Assembly: GCA_009695265.1 (NCBI GenBank)
Contig: SIBE01000008.1
Coordinates: 1 to 37,882 of the forward strand
Length of the DNA stretch: 37,882 nucleotides
Direction of reading: 5' to 3'
Origin: Pedosphaera sp.
GTDB taxonomy: Bacteria > Verrucomicrobiota > Verrucomicrobiia > Limisphaerales > SIBE01
The notes under the pieces are model-generated. The model was not told where the DNA came from, made no database searches, and saw nothing but the letters and a program-made list of their open reading frames with translations. Positions within the stretch are counted from its first letter, which is position 1; the number at the start of each line of letters is the position of its first letter. Shown here piece by piece: positions 9,607 through 19,649 of this stretch. The translations under genes and the position numbers were made by a program.

Positions 9607-11415
9607 CTACGAGGTGTCTGCCCTCGCGGCCAAGGGCTTGTTTTTCGAAGCGCGCAACTCTTGCTGCTGTCGCAAAATCACGAGCCGCTCGGCGTCGGTT
9701 AATGCGGAGTTGCTGGCCTGCTGGACCAGGGCGCTGAGGTGTTGGTCGATGGACTGATTGCGCAAACGCAGCACGATGTCCTTGGCTTGCTGGAGCGGGT
9801 TGGGGATGGGACGTTGCTCAGCGAGAGCTTCGGTGATCAGGCTCCGAACCGAAGCATTGTCGAATGCGGTGAGCAAGTCGGCAGTGCCAGAGTGGCCTGA
9901 TTGCGCGTTGAAGGACAAGCGGCGCGAAACGATGTCTCGAACTCGCTCGTGCTGCAGCCAGGTCAGATCCAGATGCTCGGCGAGCCAGTCCACAAGATCC
10001 TCGTGAACCAAGAGTAATTTCAAGAGCCAGAATTCCTGAAGCGATGGCCGCGACATTGCTTCTGGCTGAGGCTGATCTTCCTCAATTCGACTTTGAACTC
10101 TCGGGCCCGAGCGGAGGGCCTTCTTGAATTCAAGGCGGGCGGCATCTGGTGAAACGCCAAGACGCGACGCGGTCTTCTGCGCGTATTTGTCCACCAAGAC
10201 GACACTGCCAGTTTTGTGCACGGACTCCGCCATCGCCTTGACGACTGCCAACTGCCCTTTGTCCGAAGAAATATCATGAGTGGAACAAAGACGATTGAGA
10301 TAGAAGTCGAAGAAACCCTCGGCTTGGTCAATGAGTTGCTGAAACGCTGCCCCGCCAAATTCTTTGATATAACTGTCGGGATCATGAGGCTTTGGAATCG
10401 TTGCCACCCGAATCGCCAGACCGGAAGCGAGCAAACTGTCGAGAATCCGAATCGCTGCTGACTGCCCCGCTGTGTCGGAATCGAAGCAGAGGACGACTTC
10501 ATCCACGTAGCGTTTCAAAATGCGCGCATGGTCCGCGGTAAGAGCCGTGCCTTGAGGCGCAACGACGTTTTGGACACCGGCTGTGAAACAAGCAATTAAA
10601 TCCAATTGCCCCTCACAAATAATGGCGAATTGTTTGTCGAGCAGCGCGCGCTTCGATTTATCCAATCCGAAGAAGACCTTGCCTTTTGTGAAGATGGGAG
10701 TTTCGGGTGAATTGACGTATTTGGCCACTTTCTCATCGCCTGACAGAATGCGCCCGCTGAAACCAATAACCCGCCCTTGCTCATCGCAGATGGGAAAGAT
10801 AAGGCGTCCGCGAAAGCGATCGTAGTAACGAGTCTCTCCTTCTTTGCGGATGACCAAGCCAGCTTGTTCAACGAGCGGCAGTTCATAACCTTTGGATTTC
10901 GCCCAGTTGACGGTGTCATCCCACGCCTCCGGCGCGCAGCCCAGGCGGAACAATTTCACTGATTCCGCAGCCACCCCGCGCTTGGCGAGGTAGGCTCTAG
11001 CCGATTCCCCGGCGGCTTCATTGGCGAGTGCGTTCTGCCAGCGTTGGGTGATCTGCTCGTGGATTTGAAGGAGGGATTCCTTGAGAAAGCGAGTTTGTGG
11101 CTGTCCAGCATGCTGCTCGATTTCCAGGGGGATCTTGGAACGTTCGGCGAGGCGCTTGACAGCTTCGGCAAAAGTTATGTTCTCGTATTCCTGGATAAAG
11201 GTAAAAACGTCGCCGCCTTTATGACAGCCGAAGCAATGAAAGATTTGCTTGTGCGGATTGACGTTGAAGCTCGGCGTCTTCTCCTTGTGAAACGGACAGA
11301 GAGCAAGGAAATTGGCCCCGGCTCGTTTCAGCGGCAAGCTGGCACCAATCACATCGACAATGTCGCTGGCCGCTCGAATTTGGTCGAGCGTGGCCTGGGA
11401 AAACAAACCGGCCAT
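9607..11415 (-). CDS. dnaG: DNA primase
   Basis: CHC2 zinc finger CPFHKEKTPSFNVNPHKQIFHCFGCHKGGD; TOPRIM EGQLDLIACFTAGVQNVVAPQGTALT...LCFDSDTAGQ. Confidence 0.97.
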   Translation of the reverse strand: MAGLFSQATLDQIRAASDIVDVIGASLPLKRAGANFLALCPFHKEKTPSFNVNPHKQIFHCFGCHKGGDVFTFIQEYENITFAEAVKRLAERSKIPLEIEQHAGQPQTRFLKESLLQIHEQITQRWQNALANEAAGESARAYLAKRGVAAESVKLFRLGCAPEAWDDTVNWAKSKGYELPLVEQAGLVIRKEGETRYYDRFRGRLIFPICDEQGRVIGFSGRILSGDEKVAKYVNSPETPIFTKGKVFFGLDKSKRALLDKQFAIICEGQLDLIACFTAGVQNVVAPQGTALTADHARILKRYVDEVVLCFDSDTAGQSAAIRILDSLLASGLAIRVATIPKPHDPDSYIKEFGGAAFQQLIDQAEGFFDFYLNRLCSTHDISSDKGQLAVVKAMAESVHKTGSVVLVDKYAQKTASRLGVSPDAARLEFKKALRSGPRVQSRIEEDQPQPEAMSRPSLQEFWLLKLLLVHEDLVDWLAEHLDLTWLQHERVRDIVSRRLSFNAQSGHSGTADLLTAFDNASVRSLITEALAEQRPIPNPLQQAKDIVLRLRNQSIDQHLSALVQQASNSALTDAERLVILRQQQELRASKNKPLAARADTS

Positions 11416-11430
11416 GGAAAATTTCCAGTG

Positions 11431-12078
11431 CTACTTCTTTTCTAAAACTTCATCCACCGCACGCTCTCGCGTTTTGCCGACCCCTTCTCTGTACACGATC
11501 TGTTGGTCGGCGCCCGTGGATGCGATCAATTGGTCATTCAGGAATTTTTTGACGAATTGGCCCGAGGACGACTCCTTGAAGACCGATTGTTGCAACATGC
11601 CCAAGGTTGGAAAGGAGATGCTGCCAAAGTTATCTCGTTGCATCTTTGCGTCCGTAGTCAATTGTTCAGGGCTGATAAACCTGGCATTCAAGATGGCCAG
11701 CAGCACAACCAAAATACAGGTAAATCTAAGAGCCCCGGCGCACATTCCCAAATAATACTCCAAGCGCCCAAACAGATCGCTCGCCACGAGTTTTTCTCCC
11801 ACCATCCGCTTGATCCAGCCAAACATAAGCCGGATGGCAAGCACAAGGAATAGATAGGTGACGATATAAGCCACCAGAACGCTGAGTTGGGTGTAACCAG
11901 CGATGAATCGACCAAGCGGTTCATAATACATCGCGCTCACCACGACCATGGCCAGCCATTGAAAGAGATCGAGCAACTCTTCGGACATCCCCCGTTTGCG
12001 GCCCACGACGGCGCCGACGACTAAAGTAATTAGGACCACTAAATCAAACCAATTGACTGGAAGGTTGCGAGGATTCAT
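11431..12078 (-). CDS. CvpA-family membrane protein
   Basis: NWFDLVVLITLVVGAVVGRKRGMSEELLDLFQWLAMVV, multiple TM helices; typical CvpA N-terminus. Confidence 0.85.
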   Translation of the reverse strand: MNPRNLPVNWFDLVVLITLVVGAVVGRKRGMSEELLDLFQWLAMVVVSAMYYEPLGRFIAGYTQLSVLVAYIVTYLFLVLAIRLMFGWIKRMVGEKLVASDLFGRLEYYLGMCAGALRFTCILVVLLAILNARFISPEQLTTDAKMQRDNFGSISFPTLGMLQQSVFKESSSGQFVKKFLNDQLIASTGADQQIVYREGVGKTRERAVDEVLEKK

Positions 12079-12247
12079 GAGTGCGTTTGCTCAGCCGAGT
12101 AAATTAGATTACCAAGTGTTCCTGCTCGATAGAAGCGAGAACCCGATCATATTGAGAGCTTCTGACGAATATAGTTTTTAGAAAAGTTCCGGCTCAGTTC
12201 AGGTCACATGTGCGGCTGTTAGAGCAGAGTATGTGCCTATCGCACAG

Positions 12248-14353
12248 CTAAGGATGAGCCACGAGCCAGTAGCGAATGGCGGTCGCGTCCGGATGCTGAG
12301 GTTCCAAGGCCAAAACCTTGCTGTAGTGCAAACGCGCCAGCTTCGGCTGCGACAGCTCATCAGCGTACAGTTTCGCCAATATAAAATGGGCTCGAGACTC
12401 TTCCGGATTGTCGGCGAGCAGCTTCTCCAACTCACTGGCTGCATCCCGAATAAAACCTGCCTGCTCTAAGGCTAAGGCAAAGTTATACCGAGCATTCGAG
12501 GATGTTGGATTTATGGACAGTGCTTCTTCATAAGAGGACAGTGATTGCGGCAGGTTTTTAATGTCGTAGGCAGCCAACCCAAGATTGTAATGGGCCTCGA
12601 AGAAGCTGCGGTCGAGCTTGATCGCTTCCCGGTAGGCCTCGATGGCGGCTGTCAACCGCCGTTCTCGGTGCGCTTTCACACCTTGTGCAAAAAGTGGGTC
12701 CGCCTTTTCCCGATCTCCCGCCACAGGCTTCGAAGGAAAGCGATACCGATAGCGAGCCGGAGCAAGCAACGCAGGGGTTGATAAGCTCGGTGCCGGGGCT
12801 GGTAGAGGATCAACGTTTTTGGCAATAGTGATCTCGGGTTTTGCCGGAATGGAAAGGATCGAAGTTACAGAAAGTTCCCGCTCTGGTCGCGTTGCTGATG
12901 GGGCCGGTTTGCCTTTCCCTCGGAACCATGTCAGTGGATTCAGCTTTTCGACGATGGTTCGCTTCTTTTTACTTAAGAGAGTGGGCAGCGGTGAATCTTG
13001 AACCGGCTCAGCGATGCGTGGGTCGGATACCAATGGACGGACAGCTTCGGGCAAGGAAGCGATGGTGTTTGTGGGGGCGATTGAAGGATTCAGAGGAGTG
13101 TCCTGGGCTGGCTTCGGAGGCAGATCTGGAGTGAGCTTTACGACTTCGATTTTAGGAGGAGGTTCCGGCTTTTCGAGTGGCGGCTTTGGGATGATTGAAT
13201 TGGTTACCTTGACCGTTTGAAGCGGGGGATCTGCCGGGATTATCGGCTTGGATAACAGATTGGAGTTGTAGAGGGCGATCGGCTTTTCGGGTAGCAGCTT
13301 TGATGTGGTGATTGTATTGGTTGTCTTGACCGTTTGAACCTGAGGGTCTGTCGGGATTTTCGGCGTGGATGACGGGCTGGAGCTCGAGAGGGCGATCGGC
13401 TGTTCAGGCTTTGAGGGGCGATTGGGCTGCGGGACGGTTTTTTGGTTCGTTTGAACTGTTGCAACGGGGATCTGGCGCACGACGGCAATGTTCGTCGAAG
13501 GGACAAGATTAGTGGAGAAGGCAAGGTTCGGGGGGCTTGCTGGCGAAGTTGCATCGGGCTGAATTTTTAAAGCAACTCGCGGTGGAGGATTCATCAGCAA
13601 TTCTATCTGACGAATTGTTTCACGAACAGCGGCAACGTTGGCGGGCTGAGGCGTTACTTCCAGGTAACTGCGGTATTTTTGCAACGCGAGAGGAAGATTG
13701 GTTAAATGCTGATGGTAAAGAATGCCGGAGTTGAGCAGGGCCGGGCCGTAATTGGACTGTCGCTGCAATGCTCCGTTGAAATATTTCAGGGCCTCCTGGG
13801 GACGTTTCCGTTGCAGCTGAGCAATGCCGAGCCCGTTTAGTGCTTCAGGCAAGGCTGCATTCAGTTGGAGAGCGTTCTGGAAGCTTTTTTCAGCCGCGTC
13901 TAACTGCCGCGACCGAAGTTGGGCTGTGCCGAGTTTAAGCCATCCGCTGAATGCGTTGCGGTCAAGGAGCGTGTAGGTGTTCAGCGCAGGAATCGCGGCG
14001 GCTAGGTCATTTTGCTCGAGGTAAAGAGAGCCTAGATTGAAATGCGCCGCGGCCAATAGGTGATTTCGCCGGAGAGCCTGCTGGTACGCGGCGATGGCGA
14101 GTTGCGGATGGCCGGCCCGATGGTGAGCAAGTCCAAGTTGATTCCACGCCAGCGCTTGAGATTGCTCGGGCAGCAACTGGGTGGCGGTCTGAAGCTTTTC
14201 GATCGCCTCAGCATAATTCCCTTCCCGGATGAGGCGATCGCCTTCGAGCAGCGCGCGTGGTCCGGCGGGTGTGCATCCTCCGAGCAGGACTACTCCGAGG
14301 CATCCGAGGACAAGGGATAAGGAATTCGCGTCCCAATTTTTTGTGGTCAGCAT
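12248..14353 (-). CDS. TPR-repeat lipoprotein
   Basis: Start at MLTTKNWDANSLSLVLGCLGVVLLGGC gives lipobox LGGC; N- and C-terminal TPR arrays flank a Pro/Ser/Thr-rich linker. ORF open to 14371 with an alternative ATG. Confidence 0.85.
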   Translation of the reverse strand: MLTTKNWDANSLSLVLGCLGVVLLGGCTPAGPRALLEGDRLIREGNYAEAIEKLQTATQLLPEQSQALAWNQLGLAHHRAGHPQLAIAAYQQALRRNHLLAAAHFNLGSLYLEQNDLAAAIPALNTYTLLDRNAFSGWLKLGTAQLRSRQLDAAEKSFQNALQLNAALPEALNGLGIAQLQRKRPQEALKYFNGALQRQSNYGPALLNSGILYHQHLTNLPLALQKYRSYLEVTPQPANVAAVRETIRQIELLMNPPPRVALKIQPDATSPASPPNLAFSTNLVPSTNIAVVRQIPVATVQTNQKTVPQPNRPSKPEQPIALSSSSPSSTPKIPTDPQVQTVKTTNTITTSKLLPEKPIALYNSNLLSKPIIPADPPLQTVKVTNSIIPKPPLEKPEPPPKIEVVKLTPDLPPKPAQDTPLNPSIAPTNTIASLPEAVRPLVSDPRIAEPVQDSPLPTLLSKKKRTIVEKLNPLTWFRGKGKPAPSATRPERELSVTSILSIPAKPEITIAKNVDPLPAPAPSLSTPALLAPARYRYRFPSKPVAGDREKADPLFAQGVKAHRERRLTAAIEAYREAIKLDRSFFEAHYNLGLAAYDIKNLPQSLSSYEEALSINPTSSNARYNFALALEQAGFIRDAASELEKLLADNPEESRAHFILAKLYADELSQPKLARLHYSKVLALEPQHPDATAIRYWLVAHP
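13167..13397 (-). repeat. Two imperfect intragenic tandem units (114 bp at 13167-13280, 117 bp at 13281-13397) in the linker of the TPR lipoprotein
   Basis: Units encode EQPIALSSSSPSSTPKIPTDPQVQTVKTTNTITTSKLLP and EKPIALYNSNLLSKPIIPADPPLQTVKVTNSIIPKPPL; each begins with the shared ggct(t/g)ttc(g/a)-type sequence on the + strand. Confidence 0.85.
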
Positions 14354-14409
14354 TGGATAAGGTGGTAGCATTCGCGGCTCGGCGCGTCAAGAAACGCGCC
14401 ATTTATAAA

Positions 14410-15453
14410 GTGATCAAACGCTTAATCTCATTGGCCGCGTGTTGCCAGCTTCTCGTGGCTTTGCAACAAGCGCGCGCAGATGGGGTGAATTCGGTTCGTC
14501 CGAATTTTCCAGATCGAGCTCGAATCATTATCGTGCAAGACCCGCTGGCTATCGAGGCTTTTAATCCCCGCGCGGAGCGGATCGAGCCGATGGTCACTCG
14601 CGGCCTGATCAATCTTACGGGCAAAGAAACCGCAGCGGCTGCATGGCGGACCTTGGTTTCCACCCAGGACGTGGTCGGGATCAAAGTTTTGTCGGCGTCG
14701 GGGATCACCAGCGGAACTCGGCCGGCGGTCGTGGCGGCAGTTGTGCAAAGCTTGCTTTCAGCCGGGCTGCCGCCGCAAAACATTCTGATTTGGGACAAAC
14801 GTTCGGCTGACTTGCGCCTAGCTGGATTCTTTGAACTGGCGCAGCGCTACGGTGTCCGAATTGCGAGCAGCTCGGAAGCAGGCTACGACGAGAAGGCTTA
14901 TTACGAGACAGTGCTACTAGGAAGACCGGTCTGGGGCGACCACGAATTTGGAAAGACAGGCGAGGGCGTCGGCCGAAAATCCTTTGTGTCAAAGTTGGTC
15001 ACTCAGAAAATGACGAAGATCATTAATGTAACTCCATTGTTGAATCACAATTTGGCGGGCGTTTCCGGAAATCTGTACGGCCTGGCCATGGGCAGTGTCG
15101 ATAACATGATTCGTTTTGAATTTGGTGGCGACCGATTAGCATCGGCGGTTCCTGAAATCTACGCCCTGCCGGAGCTTGGGGACCGTGTGGTGCTGAATAT
15201 AGTCGATGCCCTGATCTGCCAATACCAAGGCGAGGAGAAGACCTCGCTGCATTATTCAAGCATGCTCGGCCAGCTTCGGTTCAGCACGGATCCAGTGGCT
15301 CTGGACGTGCTTTCGATCCAAGAGTTGAACCGTCAGCGGCAACTCGCCAAGATCCCAGGTTTCACGACAAATTTGCAAATCTACACGAACGCTTCGTTGC
15401 TGGAAATTGGCGTGAGTAATCCTAGAAAGATTGATGTCTTGACGGTTCCGTGA
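14410..15453 (+). CDS. DUF362 domain-containing secreted protein (GTG start chosen; ORF open from 14257)
   Basis: GTG at 14410 gives signal peptide MIKRLISLAACCQLLVALQQARA; body GLINLTGKETAAAAWRTLVSTQDVVGIKVL...IINVTPLLNHNLAGVSGNLYGLAMGSVDN matches DUF362-type proteins. Confidence 0.8.
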   Translation: MIKRLISLAACCQLLVALQQARADGVNSVRPNFPDRARIIIVQDPLAIEAFNPRAERIEPMVTRGLINLTGKETAAAAWRTLVSTQDVVGIKVLSASGITSGTRPAVVAAVVQSLLSAGLPPQNILIWDKRSADLRLAGFFELAQRYGVRIASSSEAGYDEKAYYETVLLGRPVWGDHEFGKTGEGVGRKSFVSKLVTQKMTKIINVTPLLNHNLAGVSGNLYGLAMGSVDNMIRFEFGGDRLASAVPEIYALPELGDRVVLNIVDALICQYQGEEKTSLHYSSMLGQLRFSTDPVALDVLSIQELNRQRQLAKIPGFTTNLQIYTNASLLEIGVSNPRKIDVLTVP

Positions 15454-15500
15454 GCCATCGGCCGATCCTGAACGTGAATCTGAGTTGGCGCCTGCGAGTC

Positions 15501-16118
15501 CTAAGTCTCTTCCCCGAGCTCGACGTTCCAATAGGCCAAGTCGAGAAAATGCTTCCAGCTGTCGTGGTAATTGAAGCCAAAATTAACTTGGATAAAAGGA
15601 CGCCACTTAGGCCGTTTGGGTTTGCGGATAAGATGTATCCCAGCTTCATGCGGGGTCCGATTTGCCTTCTTCGTATTGCAGCGAATGCATGAGCAGACGA
15701 TATTTTCCCAAGATGTGGGCCCTCCACGATCTCTGGGGATCACGTGATCCAAATTAAGATCCTTCCGGTCAAAAACGCCTCCGCAATATTGGCACGTATT
15801 TTTGTCGCGTTCGAAAATATTATGACGCGTAAACTTAACTTCCTTTTTGGGCAGACGATCAAAAAGTGCGAGCAAGATAACTCGCGGGACGCGGATCTTA
15901 AACGAAATAGTATGGATGCTCTCTGGGTGCGGCTCTTGTTGCGAGAAATCTTGCCACCCATTGAAATCAAACGTTTGAAAGGACCCATCCTGAGATCCGA
16001 AGACGACCTGAGCATGTCCCTCGAACACAAGCGTGAGGGCGCGGCGGGCAGTGCACACGTTGACCGCTTGCCATAAGCGGTTAAGCACAAGGACCTGCTG
16101 ACTCAAGAACGAGCTCAT
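15501..16118 (-). CDS. HNH endonuclease family protein
   Basis: TCQYCGGVFDRKDLNLDHVIPRDRGGPTSWENIVCSCIRCNTKKANRTP HNH motif with CxxC pairs. Confidence 0.93.
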   Translation of the reverse strand: MSSFLSQQVLVLNRLWQAVNVCTARRALTLVFEGHAQVVFGSQDGSFQTFDFNGWQDFSQQEPHPESIHTISFKIRVPRVILLALFDRLPKKEVKFTRHNIFERDKNTCQYCGGVFDRKDLNLDHVIPRDRGGPTSWENIVCSCIRCNTKKANRTPHEAGIHLIRKPKRPKWRPFIQVNFGFNYHDSWKHFLDLAYWNVELGEET

Positions 16119-16256
16119 AAACAGACAACGTTGGCGCGGAAGCTAGCACACGGCGTGGTGAAATGTCAATTGCCGTCACCCCATTTTGCGCCAGTTTCGA
16201 GCCCGAGTTGCGAGCGACATTTAACAGATTGCAATAACGTTCTTCCTTCTATTAAC

Positions 16257-18143
16257 ATGCAAAATATGAAACGGCTTTTCATTCCAGTGATCTTGCTTTT
16301 GGCCGCCGTGGCGCTTTTTGTCAGAGCCAACGGCCCCGATGATCAATACATTCAAATCTATAATCTAATTCAAGAAGGAGATCAGTTAGCTAGCACGGGC
16401 CAGCCCGGCTTAGCGCGAGAAAAGTATATTGAAGCGCAGACGGGTTTAAAAAAACTGCAGATTGCTCACCCCGATTCGAACGCAGGCGTAATCCAGTTTC
16501 GCCTGAGTTATCTGGCTGAAAAATTAAGCACATCGGCGAAAGAGAAAGCGGCGCCCCTTCTTCTTGAGAAACCGTCTCCTGGAAAGAAGCCTTCCGGGGC
16601 GAAGCAGCCCTCCACGGCGGATGAAAAGAATGACCAACTTACGGCCTTAAACGAACAGATTCATCAGTTGCAGTCGGAAAAAGGAATCCTTGAGGCGAAA
16701 CTTAAAGAAGCTTTGTCAGCCCAGCCAGCCGCAGTTGATCCACGAGAGCTCGGCAAAGCTGAACAAAGGATTAAGTTCCTGGAGAAGGAGAAAGAGCTGC
16801 TGAGAGTCAGCTTGGACCAGGAGCAAGCAAAACAGGCCAAAGCGGCGAGCCCGTTGGGGGGAGAGGATTTGAAGAAAGCTCTGGCGGAAGCGAATAGCAG
16901 GCTGGCCCGGGAGAAGGAAACGTCCGTCGCACTCGCACGAGAAAAGGAGATATTAGAGGCGCGATTACAGGCAACGTTTAAGGACGCAGCTGTCAGCAAA
17001 GCTTTGCGGGTAGAGAACGAGGGGCTTAAAAAACAGCTTGCCGATCCTAGGCCCAACGCCCCGGCGACCGCCGGCAGCAACACCAAGCTGGAAAGCGAGT
17101 TGACAGCCGCCAAAGCAATGGCGCAAACGAACGCGATTTTAGTCGCCCGGCTTCAATCTGAATTAAAGACGATCCAGGAAGAAAAAAATGCGCTGGAAAA
17201 ATCGAAGAGAGATTTAGAATTGAGGTTGACCACTGCCGCTCCATCAGCTCCCAAATCCACGGGTAGCCAAACCGACCGGGTGAAAAGAGTCGAGACCGAG
17301 CGGGATGAACTCTTGCGAAAGCTCAACGAGACCACCAAGCAGCTTTACGAGAACAAAGCGCGCGCAGAGGCCCTCCAAGGAAAACAAGATTCGACTCAGT
17401 TGGCAACTTTACGAGCTCGACTGGAAGTGATCGAAGCTAACAAGGTGCCGTTTACACCCGAGGAACTGGCGCTTTTCAAGAAGTCTGAAGTCACAGCGAG
17501 TAAAGTGGATCCGAAAGCGAAGCCCGATCCGAAATCTGCCAAAAAGCTGTCAAGAGAATGGCCCAAAGGGGCTGCTCCACTTTTGGCCGACGCTGAACGA
17601 GCGTTTGCGGCCCGACGTTATGACGAAGCAGAAAAAAAATATCAGCAAGTGCTGAAGCTCGACGACAAGAATGTGTTAACTTTAGGCAATTTGGCAGCGA
17701 TCCAGTTGCAACAAAACCGAGTTGACGAAGCTGAAGCCACTCTCAAGCGCGCCCTTGCCGAAGATGCCAATGATCTTCACGCTGTTCAGTTGTGGGGATA
17801 TCTGAAATTCCGCCAGGAGAAGTTCGATGAAGCGCTTGACTCGCTGAGCCGTGCGGCCCAGATCGACCCGCAGAATCCCGAGGTGCAGAACTATTTGGGC
17901 ATTACTCTCAGCCACAAGGGCCAGCGTGGTCCGGCCGAGACCGCGTTGCGCAAGGCCATTCAGATCTCCCCCAGCTTTGGAGACGCGCACCAGAACCTGG
18001 CCGTTATTTACGCTACTCAGCAGCCTCCCTTCAAAGAACTCGCCCGCTGGCATTACCAAAAGTCATTAGCCTGTGGAAATCCCCAAAATCCCGACTTGGA
18101 AAAGATGATCGAAAGCGCCCAGGCATCTCCTGAAAAGAAGTAG
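16257..18143 (+). CDS. Exported coiled-coil protein with C-terminal TPR array (ATG 16257 or 16266 preferred over 16131)
   Basis: Signal peptide MKRLFIPVILLLAAVALFVRA; long Lys/Glu-rich heptads; TPR units YDEAEKKYQQVLKLDDKNVLTLGNLAAIQLQQ, VDEAEATLKRALAEDANDLHAVQLWGYLKFRQ. Confidence 0.85.
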   Translation: MQNMKRLFIPVILLLAAVALFVRANGPDDQYIQIYNLIQEGDQLASTGQPGLAREKYIEAQTGLKKLQIAHPDSNAGVIQFRLSYLAEKLSTSAKEKAAPLLLEKPSPGKKPSGAKQPSTADEKNDQLTALNEQIHQLQSEKGILEAKLKEALSAQPAAVDPRELGKAEQRIKFLEKEKELLRVSLDQEQAKQAKAASPLGGEDLKKALAEANSRLAREKETSVALAREKEILEARLQATFKDAAVSKALRVENEGLKKQLADPRPNAPATAGSNTKLESELTAAKAMAQTNAILVARLQSELKTIQEEKNALEKSKRDLELRLTTAAPSAPKSTGSQTDRVKRVETERDELLRKLNETTKQLYENKARAEALQGKQDSTQLATLRARLEVIEANKVPFTPEELALFKKSEVTASKVDPKAKPDPKSAKKLSREWPKGAAPLLADAERAFAARRYDEAEKKYQQVLKLDDKNVLTLGNLAAIQLQQNRVDEAEATLKRALAEDANDLHAVQLWGYLKFRQEKFDEALDSLSRAAQIDPQNPEVQNYLGITLSHKGQRGPAETALRKAIQISPSFGDAHQNLAVIYATQQPPFKELARWHYQKSLACGNPQNPDLEKMIESAQASPEKK

Positions 18144-18201
18144 TCTCACGTTTCCTCAGTTGCAGCCGATGCCTCAGATCTTTATCGTTTACTGACCAAT
18201 T

Positions 18202-19614
18202 ATGACGTTGACCGAAAAAATTTTAGGGCGCGCCTCGGGAAAAGACCGAGTTCAGGCTGGAGATAATGTCTGGGTTAACGCCGACGTCTTGATGACTCAT
18301 GACGTCTGCGGTCCCGGCACGATCGGAGTTTTTCAACGAGAGTTCGGCAGGCACGCCAAGGTCTGGGATCGAAATAAGGTCGTCATCATTCCTGACCACT
18401 ACATTTTTACCGCCGATTCAAAGTCCAATCGAAACGTGGATATCCTACGAGAGTTCGTTAAGGAACAGGGCCTGCCTTATTTCTATGACGTGATTGATGA
18501 CCCGAATGGCCATTGGCGTTTCGATTCGTCCAAGGGAATGTTGAAGCGGCAATACGGCTCGAATTACGCCGGCGTTTGCCATACTGCTCTTCCGCAAAAG
18601 GGTCATACTCGCCCCGGCGAAGTCTTGTTTGGGACCGATTCTCACACGTGCATGGCGGGCGCGTTCAACCTCTTCGCGACAGGCATCGGAAATACGGATG
18701 CAGGCTTTGTGATGGGTACGGGAAAACTTCTCATCAAGGTGCCCGAAACGATGCACTTTCGTCTCGAAGGCAAGCTGCAAACCGGCGTCATGGCCAAGGA
18801 TGTGATCCTTCATTGCATCGGCCAGATTGGGTCCGATGGTGCCACTTACCGCGCCTTGCAATTTGATGGGCCAGGAGTGGCCAGCCTGTCCCTAGACGAT
18901 CGCATGACCATCGCGAATATGGCGATCGAGGCGGGGGGTAAGAATGGCATTTTTGAATTCGATGCCCAAACTCAAGCCTTCGTGGACTACCGTTGCAAGT
19001 TGAACGGGACTCGGCCAGCTTACGATCCAGTTGAGCGCGATCGTGACGAAAAGTTTGTCTATGAATTCACAATAGACCTTTCCACCCTCGAGCCGACGGT
19101 TGCCTGCCATCCCGATCCGGGACAGCGCAAACTTGCAAAAGAGCTGGGGAACGTCCGCTTGGATAGGGCTTACATCGGTTCCTGCACGGGTGGCAAGACG
19201 AGTGATTTTCTCGAATTCGCGCGCGTCCTGCAAGGCAAGCGGGTCGCAATCGACACGTTTGGCGTGCCGGCCACTCCGGAGATCGTGCATGATTTGCAGT
19301 CAGCCCGGTGGGGAGATAAGACCATTTGGCAGATTTTGGTGGATGCCGGTGTGCAGATGACCGAAAACGCCGGATGTGCTGCCTGCCTAGGCGGTCCCGT
19401 GGATACTTTTGGGAGGATGAACACGCCGATGAAATGCATTAGCGCCACGAATCGCAATTTCCCTGGACGGATGGGGCACAAGGAATCCCAAGTCTTCCTG
19501 GCCTCGCCGGCAACGGTTGCCGCCAGCGCTCTCACGGGACACATCACGGATCCGCGTGAGTATCTGAGTTCACCCCGCCCCTACGCCCGCCAACAGGGAG
19601 AGGAATTGGCGTGA
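18202..19614 (+). CDS. leuC: 3-isopropylmalate dehydratase large subunit (LeuC/aconitase superfamily)
   Basis: LFGTDSHTCMAGAFNLFATGIGNTD, YIGSCTGGKTSDF, ENAGCAACLGGPVDTFGRM, SATNRNFPGRMG: Fe-S ligands and active-site motifs of the LeuC family. Confidence 0.9.
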   Translation: MTLTEKILGRASGKDRVQAGDNVWVNADVLMTHDVCGPGTIGVFQREFGRHAKVWDRNKVVIIPDHYIFTADSKSNRNVDILREFVKEQGLPYFYDVIDDPNGHWRFDSSKGMLKRQYGSNYAGVCHTALPQKGHTRPGEVLFGTDSHTCMAGAFNLFATGIGNTDAGFVMGTGKLLIKVPETMHFRLEGKLQTGVMAKDVILHCIGQIGSDGATYRALQFDGPGVASLSLDDRMTIANMAIEAGGKNGIFEFDAQTQAFVDYRCKLNGTRPAYDPVERDRDEKFVYEFTIDLSTLEPTVACHPDPGQRKLAKELGNVRLDRAYIGSCTGGKTSDFLEFARVLQGKRVAIDTFGVPATPEIVHDLQSARWGDKTIWQILVDAGVQMTENAGCAACLGGPVDTFGRMNTPMKCISATNRNFPGRMGHKESQVFLASPATVAASALTGHITDPREYLSSPRPYARQQGEELA

Positions 19615-19649
19615 CCGTGGCATCGGACTTACCCTAGGTTGCACGTTCG

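Noticed and set aside
15501-16118. HNH endonuclease as a sign of a mobile element or defence system
   Set aside because: Standalone HNH protein of a common bacterial type, with no integrase, transposase, methyltransferase, intron structure or terminal repeats nearby.
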